From contig NZ_KN196470.1 of assembly GCF_000761445.1 (NCBI RefSeq), positions 2,046,861 to 2,110,860 of the forward strand: a stretch of 64,000 nt of DNA, in the 5' to 3' direction. The notes beneath the pieces were generated by a model. The model did no database searches. It was given only the letters and a program-made list of their open reading frames with translations, and was not told where the DNA came from. This DNA is from Oleiagrimonas soli (GTDB taxonomy: Bacteria; Pseudomonadota; Gammaproteobacteria; Xanthomonadales; Rhodanobacteraceae). A program made the translations under genes and the position numbers. Positions 8,738 to 17,957 of the stretch are shown here, piece after piece (position 1 is the stretch's first letter; the number at the start of each line of letters is the position of its first letter).

Positions 8738-8922
8738 GCGCAAGAACTCCCTGAAAGCGTTTTCGCAGTCTACCCGAGCGACCCGCAACCGGCTCCGGCC
8801 TGAATCCGCGCCCGCGCAAACCTTGTTGCGGACGGTCCGGCAGGCGACAATACCGATTCTTTTCATGGCGTTTCACCCGTTTTCACGCGTGCACGCCCGT
8901 CCATCCCAAGGGAGTTCCCGTT

Positions 8923-11310
8923 TTGAGTGACCTGGTGCTTTGGCTCGACAGCCTGCGCATGACCGACCTTGCCAAGGTCGGCGGCAAGAACGCCTCGCTC
9001 GGCGAGATGATCGGCAACCTGGCCCAGCTCGGCGTGTCCGTGCCCGGCGGCTTCGCCACCACGGCCGACGCCTACCAGACCTACCTCGAAAAGAGCGGTC
9101 TGGCCGAGCGCATCCGCAAGCGGCTGGAAACCCTGGACGTGGACAACGTCGATGAACTGGTCGCGGGCGGCAAGGAGATCCGCGGCTGGATCACCGACAC
9201 CGCCCTGCCCGCCGATCTGGAGCAGGCCATCCGCGACGCCTATATCAAGCTGTGCAAGGACGCCGGCGCCGACGACATCGCCGTCGCCGTGCGCTCCTCG
9301 GCCACCGCCGAGGACCTGCCGGACGCCAGCTTCGCCGGCCAGCAGGAAACCTTCCTCAACGTGGTCGGCATCGACGACGTGCTGCACAAGGTGAAGGAAG
9401 TCTTCGCCTCGCTGTACAACGACCGCGCCATCGCCTACCGCGTGCACCACGGCTTCAAGCACGAGGACGTGTTCCTGTCCGCCGGCGTGCAGCTGATGGT
9501 GCGCTCGGACATCGGCGCGTCGGGCGTGCTGTTCACGCTGGACACCGAGTCCGGCTTCCGCGACGTGGTCTTCGTCACCGGCAGCTACGGCCTCGGCGAA
9601 ATGGTCGTCCAGGGCGCGGTGAACCCGGACGAGTTCTACGTCTTCAAGCCCACCCTGCGCGACGGCAAGCCCGCCGTGCTGCGTCGCCAGCTCGGCGCCA
9701 AGCAGCAGCGCATGGTCTATTCGGACGCCCCCGGTGAACGCGTGAAGATCGAGGCGACGCCGGACGCGCTGCGGCAGAAATTCTGCATCACCGACGCCGA
9801 CGTCGAGGAACTGTCGCGCCAGGCCCTGACCATCGAGAAGCACTACCAGCGCCCGATGGACATCGAATGGGCCAAGGACGGCAACACCGGCAAGCTGTAC
9901 ATCGTGCAGGCGCGCCCGGAAACCGTGAAATCCCGCGCCAGCGCCACCCAACGCGAGCGCTTCGAGCTGAAGCAGAAAGGCCCCGTGCTGGTCGAGGGCC
10001 GCTCCATCGGCCAGAAAATCGGTTCCGGCAAGGCCCGCGTCATCAAGTCGCTGGAGCAGATGAACCAGTTCCAGGCCGGCGACGTGCTGGTCGCCGACAT
10101 GACCGATCCCGACTGGGAGCCGATCATGAAGCGCGCCTCGGCCATCGTCACCAACCGCGGCGGCCGCACCTGTCACGCCGCCATCATCGCCCGCGAACTG
10201 GGCGTGCCCGCAGTGGTCGGCACCGGTAACGCGCTGCAAAGCATCGCCGACGGCACGGAAGTCACCGTGTCCTGCGCCGAGGGCGACACCGGCTACATCT
10301 ACGAAGGCCTGCTCGACTTCGAGCGCATCACCACGGACCTGGGCGACATGCCCGAAGCCCCGCTGAAGATCATGATGAACGTCGCCAACCCCGAGCGCGC
10401 GTTCGACTTCGGCATGCTGCCCAACGCCGGCATCGGCCTGGCGCGCCTGGAGATGATCATCGCCAGCCACATCGGTGTGCACCCCAAGGCCTTGCTGGAA
10501 TACGACCGCCAGAGCGCCGAGGTGAAGGCCAAGATCGACGAGCGCATCGCCGGCTACGACGGCCCGGTGCCCTTCTACGTCGACCGTCTGGCCGAAGGCA
10601 TCGCCACCATCGCCGCCTCGGTGTACCCCAAGCCGGTGATCGTGCGCCTGTCCGACTTCAAGTCCAACGAATACGCCAACCTCATCGGCGGCGACAAGTA
10701 CGAACCGCACGAAGAAAACCCGATGATCGGCTTCCGCGGCGCCAGCCGCTACGTCGACCCCAGCTTCAGCGAAGCCTTCGGCCTGGAATGCAAGGCCGTG
10801 AAGAAGGTCCGCGAAGTCATGGGCCTGGACAACGTCTGGGTGATGATCCCGTTCGTGCGTACGCTGGACGAAGGCCGCAAGGTCGTCGAGGTGCTGGAAA
10901 AGAACGGCCTCAAGCAGGGCGCGCACAGCGGCGACGAAAAGCCGCTGAAGATCATCATGATGTGCGAAGTGCCTTCCAACGCCCTGCTGGCCGAGGAATT
11001 CCTGGACATCTTCGACGGCTTCTCCATCGGCTCCAACGACCTCACCCAGCTCACCCTGGGACTGGATCGCGATTCAAGTCTCGTCGCCAGCCTGTTCGAC
11101 GAACGCGACCCGGCGGTGAAGAAACTGCTGGCGATGGCCATCTCCACCGCCCGCGCCAAGGGCAAGTATGTCGGCATCTGTGGCCAGGGGCCGTCCGATC
11201 ATGCCGACCTTGCCGAGTGGTTGATGGATCAAGGGATTGAGTCGGTTTCGTTGAATCCCGACACCGTGGTCGATACTTGGCTGCGGTTGGCGAAGCACAA
11301 GAAAGCCTGA
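8923..11310 (+). CDS. ppsA: Phosphoenolpyruvate synthase (pyruvate, water dikinase)
   Basis: A 795-residue enzyme of normal length. The N-terminal ATP-grasp domain begins [14 protein letters not shown] and includes [20 protein letters not shown]. The phosphohistidine domain carries [17 protein letters not shown] with catalytic H418 and T416, the residue modified by PpsR in this family. The C-terminal PEP/pyruvate TIM barrel carries [14 protein letters not shown] and the [13 protein letters not shown] segment. It makes PEP from pyruvate and ATP for gluconeogenesis. The start is TTG at 8923 with AAGGGAG upstream. A strong terminator follows the gene. Confidence 0.97.
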   Translation: MSDLVLWLDSLRMTDLAKVGGKNASLGEMIGNLAQLGVSVPGGFATTADAYQTYLEKSGLAERIRKRLETLDVDNVDELVAGGKEIRGWITDTALPADLEQAIRDAYIKLCKDAGADDIAVAVRSSATAEDLPDASFAGQQETFLNVVGIDDVLHKVKEVFASLYNDRAIAYRVHHGFKHEDVFLSAGVQLMVRSDIGASGVLFTLDTESGFRDVVFVTGSYGLGEMVVQGAVNPDEFYVFKPTLRDGKPAVLRRQLGAKQQRMVYSDAPGERVKIEATPDALRQKFCITDADVEELSRQALTIEKHYQRPMDIEWAKDGNTGKLYIVQARPETVKSRASATQRERFELKQKGPVLVEGRSIGQKIGSGKARVIKSLEQMNQFQAGDVLVADMTDPDWEPIMKRASAIVTNRGGRTCHAAIIARELGVPAVVGTGNALQSIADGTEVTVSCAEGDTGYIYEGLLDFERITTDLGDMPEAPLKIMMNVANPERAFDFGMLPNAGIGLARLEMIIASHIGVHPKALLEYDRQSAEVKAKIDERIAGYDGPVPFYVDRLAEGIATIAASVYPKPVIVRLSDFKSNEYANLIGGDKYEPHEENPMIGFRGASRYVDPSFSEAFGLECKAVKKVREVMGLDNVWVMIPFVRTLDEGRKVVEVLEKNGLKQGAHSGDEKPLKIIMMCEVPSNALLAEEFLDIFDGFSIGSNDLTQLTLGLDRDSSLVASLFDERDPAVKKLLAMAISTARAKGKYVGICGQGPSDHADLAEWLMDQGIESVSLNPDTVVDTWLRLAKHKKA

Positions 11311-11330
11311 AGTTTTGGCTGCAAGTGATT

Positions 11331-11360
11331 GAAAAAGCGGGCTTCGGCCCGCTTTTTTTG
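11331..11360 (+). terminator. Rho-independent terminator of ppsA
   Basis: Arms AAGCGGGC and GCCCGCTT enclose TTCG and are followed by a run of seven to eight T. It begins about 20 bp past the ppsA stop codon. Confidence 0.93.
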
Positions 11361-11600
11361 GCGTGTGCGCCAAGCAGCATGTGCACCGGCAAGAACTGGC
11401 CAATTGCTAGACGCACCCATTACAGAGATACTCAAACTTGGATGGCAAAACTGGGAAACGACAAGCGAAGCCCTGCGTGCGCGACGCACAAAGGCAATCA
11501 AGAAGTAGCGCATATAGCCGCCAAACCAATTAATCACAACGATCATGTGTACGGTTTTACGAACCGCACAGCTTGAGCAAGAAAACCAAGGGGGCATACC

Positions 11601-14117
11601 ATGCAGGTTATGATTGAAGTTGAAAAGAAAAAAACCTCAAGAAAGAAAGTTACAATAAACGAAAGAAGTTTAGTTCGGGCATCGCACAACGATTATCTTC
11701 GGACTTCGAAATTTCATAAAAAACCCTTCGAGACCAACCGAATTCACATGGTCATGACCGATACCGAAGTTCTTAAGAAAGCCATCCTTGTCATAACCTT
11801 GAGCGTACTTGGGTGCGGCTATACGGGAACCAGCAGAGCTGCTGCGGATGGAACATTCATTACAGCCGGCAATCGAACCGACATGGTTTACGATGATACT
11901 CGTGGATTAATCTATATTGCCGACGGTGATCGCGTGTTGCGATATGACATGGCCACTGATTCATTTCTACAAGACATAACCACTGGAGGAAACCTTCTGG
12001 GCATGGATATATCGCCCGATGAGAACACGCTAGCGGTAACTGACTCCAACCCATATACTGGAAATAATTCATACGTTCACGAGATCAACCTCGATACACT
12101 TGAAGATACACCCACACCCGTCAAATCATACAGTTCCACTTTAGGACTATATTCCGCAACCTACTTAAAAGACGGAACCCTTGCAACGACAGATTATAAT
12201 TCCGAAGCTGAATTATCTCCAATATACCCAGGAGTCACACTGACCAATGTGAACTTACACTCCACAGGCATGCTCTCCGTGAGCGGCAACGGCCAATATC
12301 TAGGAATAGCCAACCTCGGCGTTTCGGAATGGGTCGCAGTCAATGAATTAACCTATGGCCAATCATATTATCCATCAGGCAACCAATCGTTTGAAAGTGG
12401 TTTTGAAACCATTGGCATTGGAGCCAATGAAGACGGCACACAATTCGCTATCGTAACCCCTAGCGGGACCATGATTAGAGACATAAGAAACCAACACTTG
12501 GCGAGCCTGGGTAATTCATTGGACGGCATGCCAGTAGCAGTCGCATATTCTCCCGGCGCACCGATAGCCTATTTCCCATGGTCTGGAACCACGATGGTTC
12601 AGGCATATGACATGAGTACGTTTAAACAGATCGCCAGCTATGACACTGGCGACACATTTTCCTTGCCTGCGAACAGCACAACTTATTCACAAGGGCGCAT
12701 TCGTTTATCGCGAGACGGCTCACTGTTAATGGTTTCTGTTACCGGGGGCATACGGTACATACATCTCTATGCGCCACTCGGAGCCGACAACATCAGCACC
12801 AACACTTACGGAAGCCGTATTTCTATTCCTTTGAAAGGGCATATCGGAAACAACGGTGAATTAACCTACAGCATAAAATCACCCCCATCTCACGGGCATG
12901 CATTCATTAACGATGGCAAGGCGACTTATGTCCCCGATCCTGAATTTACAGGAACCGATAGCTTCACTTACACAGCTCATTATGGAATGGCGGCAGCTAG
13001 TGCAACTGTCGACGTAAGTGTCGCCGCTGACACGGGAAGCTATGACCCACTCGTCTCATTCAATACACTCCCCGCACTCCAGCCAAACACCCCCACCCCC
13101 GGCAGCACACACGTACCAAATGATTTCAATGGTGACGGCAGCTCAGACTTACTCTGGTTCAATCCCGGCACAAGCCAAGTCGGATACTGGACCATGAACG
13201 TCGACTCGACTGGTCAAAAAATCGAAAGAACCGGTACTCGCACTTACAGTGTCACCGCTGGCTATTTCGTCGGAGCAAGCGGTGATTTGAACGGCGACGG
13301 TTATACCGATTTAGTCTACACAAGCCCCGCCCACGATCTGTGGCTCTGGACCAATATCAAAGGTACAGGCTTCAAATCCACAAAAATCGGCGACTACCCT
13401 GCTAGCTGGCAGCTTGTAGGTGCTGGCGATGTCAATGGCGACGGCATGGACGACCTGCTTTGGATGGATCCTTCCGGGTGTCAATTTGCCTACTGGCTAA
13501 TGAACGGAAGTCATCGCATCGGTTGGCGTGTATTCAATGTAACTTGTGGATATTACCCCTTGAGCATTGGCTATTACACACCCACAAAACGACTCAGCAT
13601 TCTCTGGACGAGTGGCGCTGGCGATCTTTACATGTGGGACAGTCAGTCCAATGGAGGTTTCAGGAGTTACGATTTGACGACTACACTACAACTGAATTCG
13701 ACGACTTTGAACTTGAGTGGGACCTGGGCATTGGGTGGAGGCTCGTCAGGACAGGGCATGGGATTAGAGTGGAAAGGTTCCGACGGTTACTCAAGCGCCG
13801 GTTATACCATCACTCGCACTTTCGACTCTGATGCACGGCAAATTGATGTGCAAATTACTCCCATTTGGAGCAACGGTGGGGTCTGGGTCGACAACCCCTC
13901 CTCTGCCTCCTACTTCATCCACAATCAATCCAGCAACTTGTATGCAACGGACCCCGCCCATCACGTGATTTCAACTGGAGTCCTCCAGGGAGACCATATT
14001 CCTCTGGAAATATCCGGAAATGCGCCTTACCGGACATTAACTCAATGGAGCTATCCAGAAGGCTGGTATGTGATTGGGGCTAAAGGAAACGGTGCGACAC
14101 CACCCCCGTGGCGCTGA
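11601..14117 (+). CDS. Large secreted beta-propeller / Ig-like / FG-GAP protein
   Basis: An 838-residue protein whose codons are visibly AT-richer than all neighbours, suggesting transfer. Residues about 85-400 look like a beta-propeller (repeats such as GLIYIADGDRVLRYDMATDS). Residues about 405-475 resemble a bacterial Ig/cadherin-like module (GKATYVPDPEFTGTDSFTYT). Residues about 505-680 contain FG-GAP/VCBS-like calcium-loop repeats (DFNGDGSSDLLWFNP, DLNGDGYTDLVY, DVNGDGMDDLLWMDP). A hydrophobic export segment lies at about residues 57-74 with a possible lipobox-like Cys (LSVLGC). The ATG at 11601 has a strong SD (AAGGGGG), giving a 50-residue basic N-terminal extension; ATG 11748 or 11754 would give an ordinary signal peptide but lack a good SD. 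Adhesion or surface recognition is inference. Confidence 0.75.
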   Translation: MQVMIEVEKKKTSRKKVTINERSLVRASHNDYLRTSKFHKKPFETNRIHMVMTDTEVLKKAILVITLSVLGCGYTGTSRAAADGTFITAGNRTDMVYDDTRGLIYIADGDRVLRYDMATDSFLQDITTGGNLLGMDISPDENTLAVTDSNPYTGNNSYVHEINLDTLEDTPTPVKSYSSTLGLYSATYLKDGTLATTDYNSEAELSPIYPGVTLTNVNLHSTGMLSVSGNGQYLGIANLGVSEWVAVNELTYGQSYYPSGNQSFESGFETIGIGANEDGTQFAIVTPSGTMIRDIRNQHLASLGNSLDGMPVAVAYSPGAPIAYFPWSGTTMVQAYDMSTFKQIASYDTGDTFSLPANSTTYSQGRIRLSRDGSLLMVSVTGGIRYIHLYAPLGADNISTNTYGSRISIPLKGHIGNNGELTYSIKSPPSHGHAFINDGKATYVPDPEFTGTDSFTYTAHYGMAAASATVDVSVAADTGSYDPLVSFNTLPALQPNTPTPGSTHVPNDFNGDGSSDLLWFNPGTSQVGYWTMNVDSTGQKIERTGTRTYSVTAGYFVGASGDLNGDGYTDLVYTSPAHDLWLWTNIKGTGFKSTKIGDYPASWQLVGAGDVNGDGMDDLLWMDPSGCQFAYWLMNGSHRIGWRVFNVTCGYYPLSIGYYTPTKRLSILWTSGAGDLYMWDSQSNGGFRSYDLTTTLQLNSTTLNLSGTWALGGGSSGQGMGLEWKGSDGYSSAGYTITRTFDSDARQIDVQITPIWSNGGVWVDNPSSASYFIHNQSSNLYATDPAHHVISTGVLQGDHIPLEISGNAPYRTLTQWSYPEGWYVIGAKGNGATPPPWR

Positions 14118-14613
14118 AGGCGATATACGTAACAAAAACGAGCACCACTTTGCTGCCCCATCTGCAGGTGCACACGCGGCCGATCTCCCAATAGTCAGGG
14201 AGATCGGATTCATGTAGTGCGATATGCATAAATTGTCCTGCTGGCTGAGGCCTTGATGGTGCCTTGTGGACCTGCTGTGGCTCAACCGGACAATGAAACG
14301 GCAAAGGAGTCGACGGCCGCCCCACGGCCATCGTGATTCAGAAACCCTGATGGTGAGACAGCCATCGCGGCCGAAAAACATATGACTTATCCAGCACTAT
14401 TCCCGCTTAAGAAAAGTGTGCCGGACGCTACTGGACCCAACATGGCGGCTTGTAAGACGCCGTCGACATCGTCACGACTACTCTTGAATCGACATAAAGG
14501 CGTATATGTTCGTCAGACCTCGGCGTCTATGCTCAAGCGAACATCGACCCTTTGCTGGATGCAAACATACGCATCCAGTACTACGGACATGACTGCTGTT
14601 CCCGGGAGACCTC
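14118..14613. other. Intergenic region without a recognisable gene
   Basis: About 500 bp between the AT-rich secreted-protein gene and the frameshifted AhpD-like gene. It contains one perfect 10-bp inverted repeat (listed separately). The open frames on either strand show neither a ribosome-binding site nor any family motif. It probably holds the promoter of the following gene. Confidence 0.5.
14180..14207. repeat. 10-bp perfect inverted repeat
   Basis: CCGATCTCCC (14180-14189) and GGGAGATCGG (14198-14207) flank an 8-nt loop. No T tract follows on either strand, so it may be an operator, a weak terminator or a remnant of mobile DNA. Confidence 0.5.
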
Positions 14614-15188
14614 ATGTTCATCACAGCACCTCCGGATTCCGCCGAAAACGCCCAGGTGTATGTGTCCAGCGCATCGTCGTTCGGATTCGTCATGAACATG
14701 GCCAAGGCCTGGGCCTGGCGTCCGGACTTCTTCGAGGGATTTGTTGCGCTGCGAAGCGGGCTGACGCAGGGCTCGGCCCTGAGCAAGCGGGATGTTGCCG
14801 TGCTCGTCTGCGCGACGGCTTCCGCGCTGCGCGATTCCTATTGCTCGCTCGCCTGGGGTGATGTGCTGTCCGAACTGGCGGACGCGGAGGTTGCGGCCGC
14901 CCTGCTCACCGCGCGGCATGCGGAAGGCATCACCGCGCGCGATGCGGCGCTGGCGGACTGGGCAAGAAAGGTGGTCGTCGATCCCAATGGCACCACGCAG
15001 GCCGACGTCGATGCCCTGCGATCGGTCGCCGCGAGGTGTTCGAGGCCACCGCCATCGTCACCCTTCGCATCGCTTTTTCGAGTCTCAACGATGCGCTCGG
15101 CATCCAGCCGGATGCGGCGCTGGCCGAACGGGTGCCGGAAGCCGTGCGTTCGGCTGTCGACTATGGGCGCCCTGCCGCGGACGCCTGA
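14614..15188 (+). pseudogene. AhpD/carboxymuconolactone-decarboxylase-like gene with a frameshift
   Basis: The first part (MFITAPPDSAENAQVYVSSA to about TQADVDALRSV) resembles peroxidase-related CMD/AhpD proteins, with a single conserved-region Cys in ALRDSYCSLAWG. At about 15025-15036 the homology moves to another frame: the continuation REVFEATAIVTLRIAFSSLN to a stop at 15186-15188 is read one base off. A one-base deletion explains this. The start has a strong SD (GGGAG, 6 nt). If the sequence is right, the product would have a scrambled tail and probably be inactive; a sequencing error is the alternative. Confidence 0.75.
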
Positions 15189-15289
15189 CCTAGCCGATAG
15201 GCCACGTCATGGCGGAATGGCCTATGTATGCCATGCGCTCCAGGCACGTAGGATACCCGCACCATGCATCCCGAACTGGAGCGACCGCG

Positions 15290-16156
15290 ATGGCGACGAA
15301 CAGTGGGAATGACATCATCATCGAAGCGTGGAACACCGTCCTGTACGAGAAGTTCGTGCGCTTCAAGCATCTGCTGGTCGACGGTCTTTCGCAGCACAGC
15401 GACGCGGCCCTGCAAGGTCATCCTTTCCCGAGCGGCGCCCATGTGCTCGACGTCGGCTGCGGGTTCGGTGACAGCACCGTGCGGATTGCCGAACAGGTCG
15501 GACCGGAGGGCGACGCCATCGGCGTCGATTGCGCGGAAAATTTCATCGAGGCGGCCCGGCAGGACGCCAGCGCAAGCCATGCCGGGAATGCGCGGTTCGA
15601 GGTCCGTGACGTGGAATGGGACGATCTTGGCGGCCCCTACGACCATGCATTTTCGCGCTTCGGCACGATGTTTTTCGCCATGCCCGGCGCGGCCATGCGG
15701 AATGTACGCAAGTCGCTCCAGCCCGGCGGCACGTTCACGCAGGTCGTATGGCGCAAGCGCGAGGACAACCCCTGGCTTCACGAAGCCGAACTGCGCGTGA
15801 AGTCGATGGTACCGGTCGTGTCGCACGAGGACACCGACGCCGTGCATTGCGGCCCCGGACCTTTCTCGATGGCGGGCGCGGACATGGTCAGCGATCTGCT
15901 GACCGGCTCAGGGTTCTCGCGCATCACCTTCGAGCGGCACGATTGCGATATCTGCATCGGCCGCGACATCGACGATGCCGTGGCCTTTGCCAAGGCGCTG
16001 GGCCCGGCCGGCGAAATCATACGTCTGGCAGGAGACCTCGCCGAAGCCTGCATGGATGAAGTGGACGTGGCGCTGCGTGAAACCTTCGCACCCTATCTTG
16101 GCGAGCATGGCGTGTGGGCGCCTTCGAGCACCTGGATCATCCGCGCGCAGGCGTGA
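15290..16156 (+). CDS. Class I SAM-dependent methyltransferase
   Basis: A 288-residue protein with the Rossmann-fold SAM site AHVLDVGCGFGDSTVRIAEQ (motif I), an acidic loop (IGVDCAENFIEAAR, motif II region) and MFFAMPGAAMRNVRKSLQPG downstream, an arrangement of the UbiE/Methyltransf_11 type. The substrate cannot be read from sequence. A longer in-frame start exists at 15209, but the ATG at 15290 has GGAG 8 nt upstream and gives the usual length. The preceding frameshifted AhpD-like gene ends 101 bp upstream on the same strand. It converges on a small lipoprotein gene. Confidence 0.85.
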   Translation: MATNSGNDIIIEAWNTVLYEKFVRFKHLLVDGLSQHSDAALQGHPFPSGAHVLDVGCGFGDSTVRIAEQVGPEGDAIGVDCAENFIEAARQDASASHAGNARFEVRDVEWDDLGGPYDHAFSRFGTMFFAMPGAAMRNVRKSLQPGGTFTQVVWRKREDNPWLHEAELRVKSMVPVVSHEDTDAVHCGPGPFSMAGADMVSDLLTGSGFSRITFERHDCDICIGRDIDDAVAFAKALGPAGEIIRLAGDLAEACMDEVDVALRETFAPYLGEHGVWAPSSTWIIRAQA

Positions 16157-16210
16157 GCTTGCGAACAACGGCCAGGGTCACCTTCCCGGCACGCAACACA
16201 TGCGCCGTAC

Positions 16211-16441
16211 TCAAGGCTTCGCCAGCTGCGTACGCTGGGCATAGTCCGCGCGAAGTTCACGCTGATACTGATCGTAGGACAACCACGTCTGTGCCAGACA
16301 CTGATCGCGCTGGACACTGTCGATCAACTTGAAGCACTCGTTGCGCTGCCAGGACTGACCGCTCGCATACAACTGCTGGGCCGTACAGCCGGTCAGCCCA
16401 GCCAGCAGGCAGGCGCCCGCCAGCAAGCCTAACGGTTTCAT
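16211..16441 (-). CDS. Small lipoprotein
   Basis: A 76-residue precursor with a lipoprotein signal (MKPLGLLAGACLLAGLTGC; lipobox LTGC, acylated Cys at 19). The mature part of about 58 residues is charged, with two further Cys (NECFKLIDSVQRDQCL) that could form a disulfide, and an aromatic stretch WLSYDQYQRELRADY. I do not recognise the family. Envelope location follows from the lipobox. It converges with the methyltransferase gene. Confidence 0.75.
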   Translation of the reverse strand: MKPLGLLAGACLLAGLTGCTAQQLYASGQSWQRNECFKLIDSVQRDQCLAQTWLSYDQYQRELRADYAQRTQLAKP

Positions 16442-16773
16442 CGCGTGTCTCCGCTCCCCTCACACGCACGCAGACTTGCATGACCCCGACCTGGAAAAAG
16501 TGGCCAACGTCATGATTTCCCGAGCGGAACCATGGCGGACGAAGCAAATTGAGAACGGGTCATCACGATAGCGCCGACATCCTGGCTTGTCCGCTACACG
16601 GAGCGCGGGGATCGCTCGTCGATATCGACCGAGCAACCCGACCACGGCAAAAAGCGTACGCAGCCGTGTCCGATGATGCCCTGATTCCATCCGCAGAGCC
16701 GGAGCGCTGGTCGAAGCGCGCCTCGCGCGGCCCCCCTATTCGGCGGTGATGCGTCGCTTGGGATGTCACGCAT
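16442..16773. other. Intergenic region without a recognisable gene
   Basis: About 330 bp upstream of the lipoprotein gene, up to the cold-shock terminator. Frames here lack motifs and ribosome-binding sites. It must contain the lipoprotein promoter; I see no strong hexamers. Confidence 0.4.
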
Positions 16774-16805
16774 AAAAAAAGCCCGGCGCATGGCCGGGCT
16801 TTTTC
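16774..16805 (-). terminator. Rho-independent terminator of the cold-shock gene
   Basis: Arms AGCCCGGC and GCCGGGCT (16780-16787, 16793-16800) enclose 5 nt; a run of seven A on the plus strand gives the T tract for minus-strand transcription. It follows the cold-shock gene by 18 bp. Confidence 0.92.
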
Positions 16806-16823
16806 GTTACATGGCGGACTGGA

Positions 16824-17036
16824 TCAGAGCACCTGAACCTGATCGGCCTGCATGCCCTTCTGACCCTGGGTGACCACGAAGGAAACCTTCTGGCCTTCCT
16901 GCAGGCTCTTGAAGCCCGAGCCCTGGATCGAACGGAAATGCACGAACAGGTCCTCACCGCCGTTTTCACGGCTGATGAAGCCAAAGCCCTTGGCGTCGTT
17001 GAACCACTTGACGGTACCGGTTTCGGTCTGAGACAT
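16824..17036 (-). CDS. CspA-family cold-shock protein
   Basis: A 70-residue OB-fold protein. RNP1 is [14 protein letters not shown] and RNP2 is [26 protein letters not shown] is the family signature. It acts as a single-stranded nucleic-acid-binding RNA chaperone. The ATG at 17036 has AAGGAG 9 nt upstream. The 230 bp before it are free of genes, consistent with the long 5' leader known for csp mRNAs, though I cannot show a cold-box. Whether it is cold-induced or constitutive cannot be read. Confidence 0.95.
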   Translation of the reverse strand: MSQTETGTVKWFNDAKGFGFISRENGGEDLFVHFRSIQGSGFKSLQEGQKVSFVVTQGQKGMQADQVQVL

Positions 17037-17266
17037 CGTATTACTCCTTGGAACGGATGAAAGCCGCTGGGCGGCAGGGAGCTGGTCGCAAGGAGGAAAA
17101 GGGTTCAACGATGTAGTGCTACTTCGATCTACAGCATCAGGCCACGATTCACTGTGACCCTTGAAACTCAGCGGCGCTAGATTACGCGCTATTGGGCAGG
17201 GTAGCAATAAGAAAAAGTCGCGGCAGCAAGATTCGCGACCGCATCGTGCCGAAATGGCGCATCGGC

Positions 17267-17917
17267 TCAGTAGTCGCAGACGTCGAGCACGACGACTCTG
17301 TGTGCCCGATAGGCGCGCGCTTTGGTCGGCCAATGGCACGCTGCCAGCGCCTGTGTCCCGGCGGACCACGGCGCGTTGTCGAGCAACACTTCGCTGCGCG
17401 ACAAGGCCACGTCGTCGCAGGCATGGAACAGGCGCAACACATGCAGGCCGGGCGACAGCGACTCGCACTGCATGGCGGTCTCGATGGCGGAAGCGACGTC
17501 CGCGGGTACATCGGCCGGTGCCAGCTCGCCGCGCAGCATCCAGCGCCCAAGGAAGACGTCCCAGCCGCGCACACCCAACTCCCAACGAGCGAGATCGAGC
17601 GTGCGGTCGTCGGTGACGTACCAGCACGCGGCCAACAGCACCGGCAGCAGGCCGGACTCGAAGCGCGACAGCGCATCGCGCACGCCGGCCTCGCCTTCGC
17701 CCTCCCCGGCGAGGCTTTCCTCGATGCGACGATCCTCGTCCAGCGCCACGTCGATATCCAGCCGCCCCGGCTCCGCGCCCTGCGCTTCGTGCCAGGTGGC
17801 GCGAATGGCGGGCCAGCCGTCCTCGCTGAGCAGCCAGCCCTCTTCGTCCGGCTCCAGTTCGACCTCGCGCTCGGCAAACAGGTCGAGCAGACGGCGCTGC
17901 AGCAGGTCATCAAACAT
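17267..17917 (-). CDS. DUF6348 family protein
   Basis: A 216-residue acidic soluble protein. An [20 protein letters not shown] segment followed by a helix, and near the C terminus [10 protein letters not shown], are features I recall from DUF6348 proteins. The function is unknown. The ATG at 17917 is used; a GTG three codons upstream (17926) is an alternative, and neither has a clear SD. It starts about 40 bp downstream of the UvrA-like gene on the same strand, so the two may be one transcript. Confidence 0.7.
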   Translation of the reverse strand: MFDDLLQRRLLDLFAEREVELEPDEEGWLLSEDGWPAIRATWHEAQGAEPGRLDIDVALDEDRRIEESLAGEGEGEAGVRDALSRFESGLLPVLLAACWYVTDDRTLDLARWELGVRGWDVFLGRWMLRGELAPADVPADVASAIETAMQCESLSPGLHVLRLFHACDDVALSRSEVLLDNAPWSAGTQALAACHWPTKARAYRAHRVVVLDVCDY

Positions 17918-17957
17918 GGCAATCACGGTGCGTGGGAGATAAGGCGGTCAGTCTGCC

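Noticed and set aside
8863-10926. A 687-codon minus-strand frame opposite ppsA
   Set aside because: An antisense shadow: no motifs and biased composition; ppsA on the plus strand is clear.
14118-14613. Insertion-sequence remnant
   Set aside because: One 10-bp inverted repeat is present, but there is no transposase motif and no flanking duplication.
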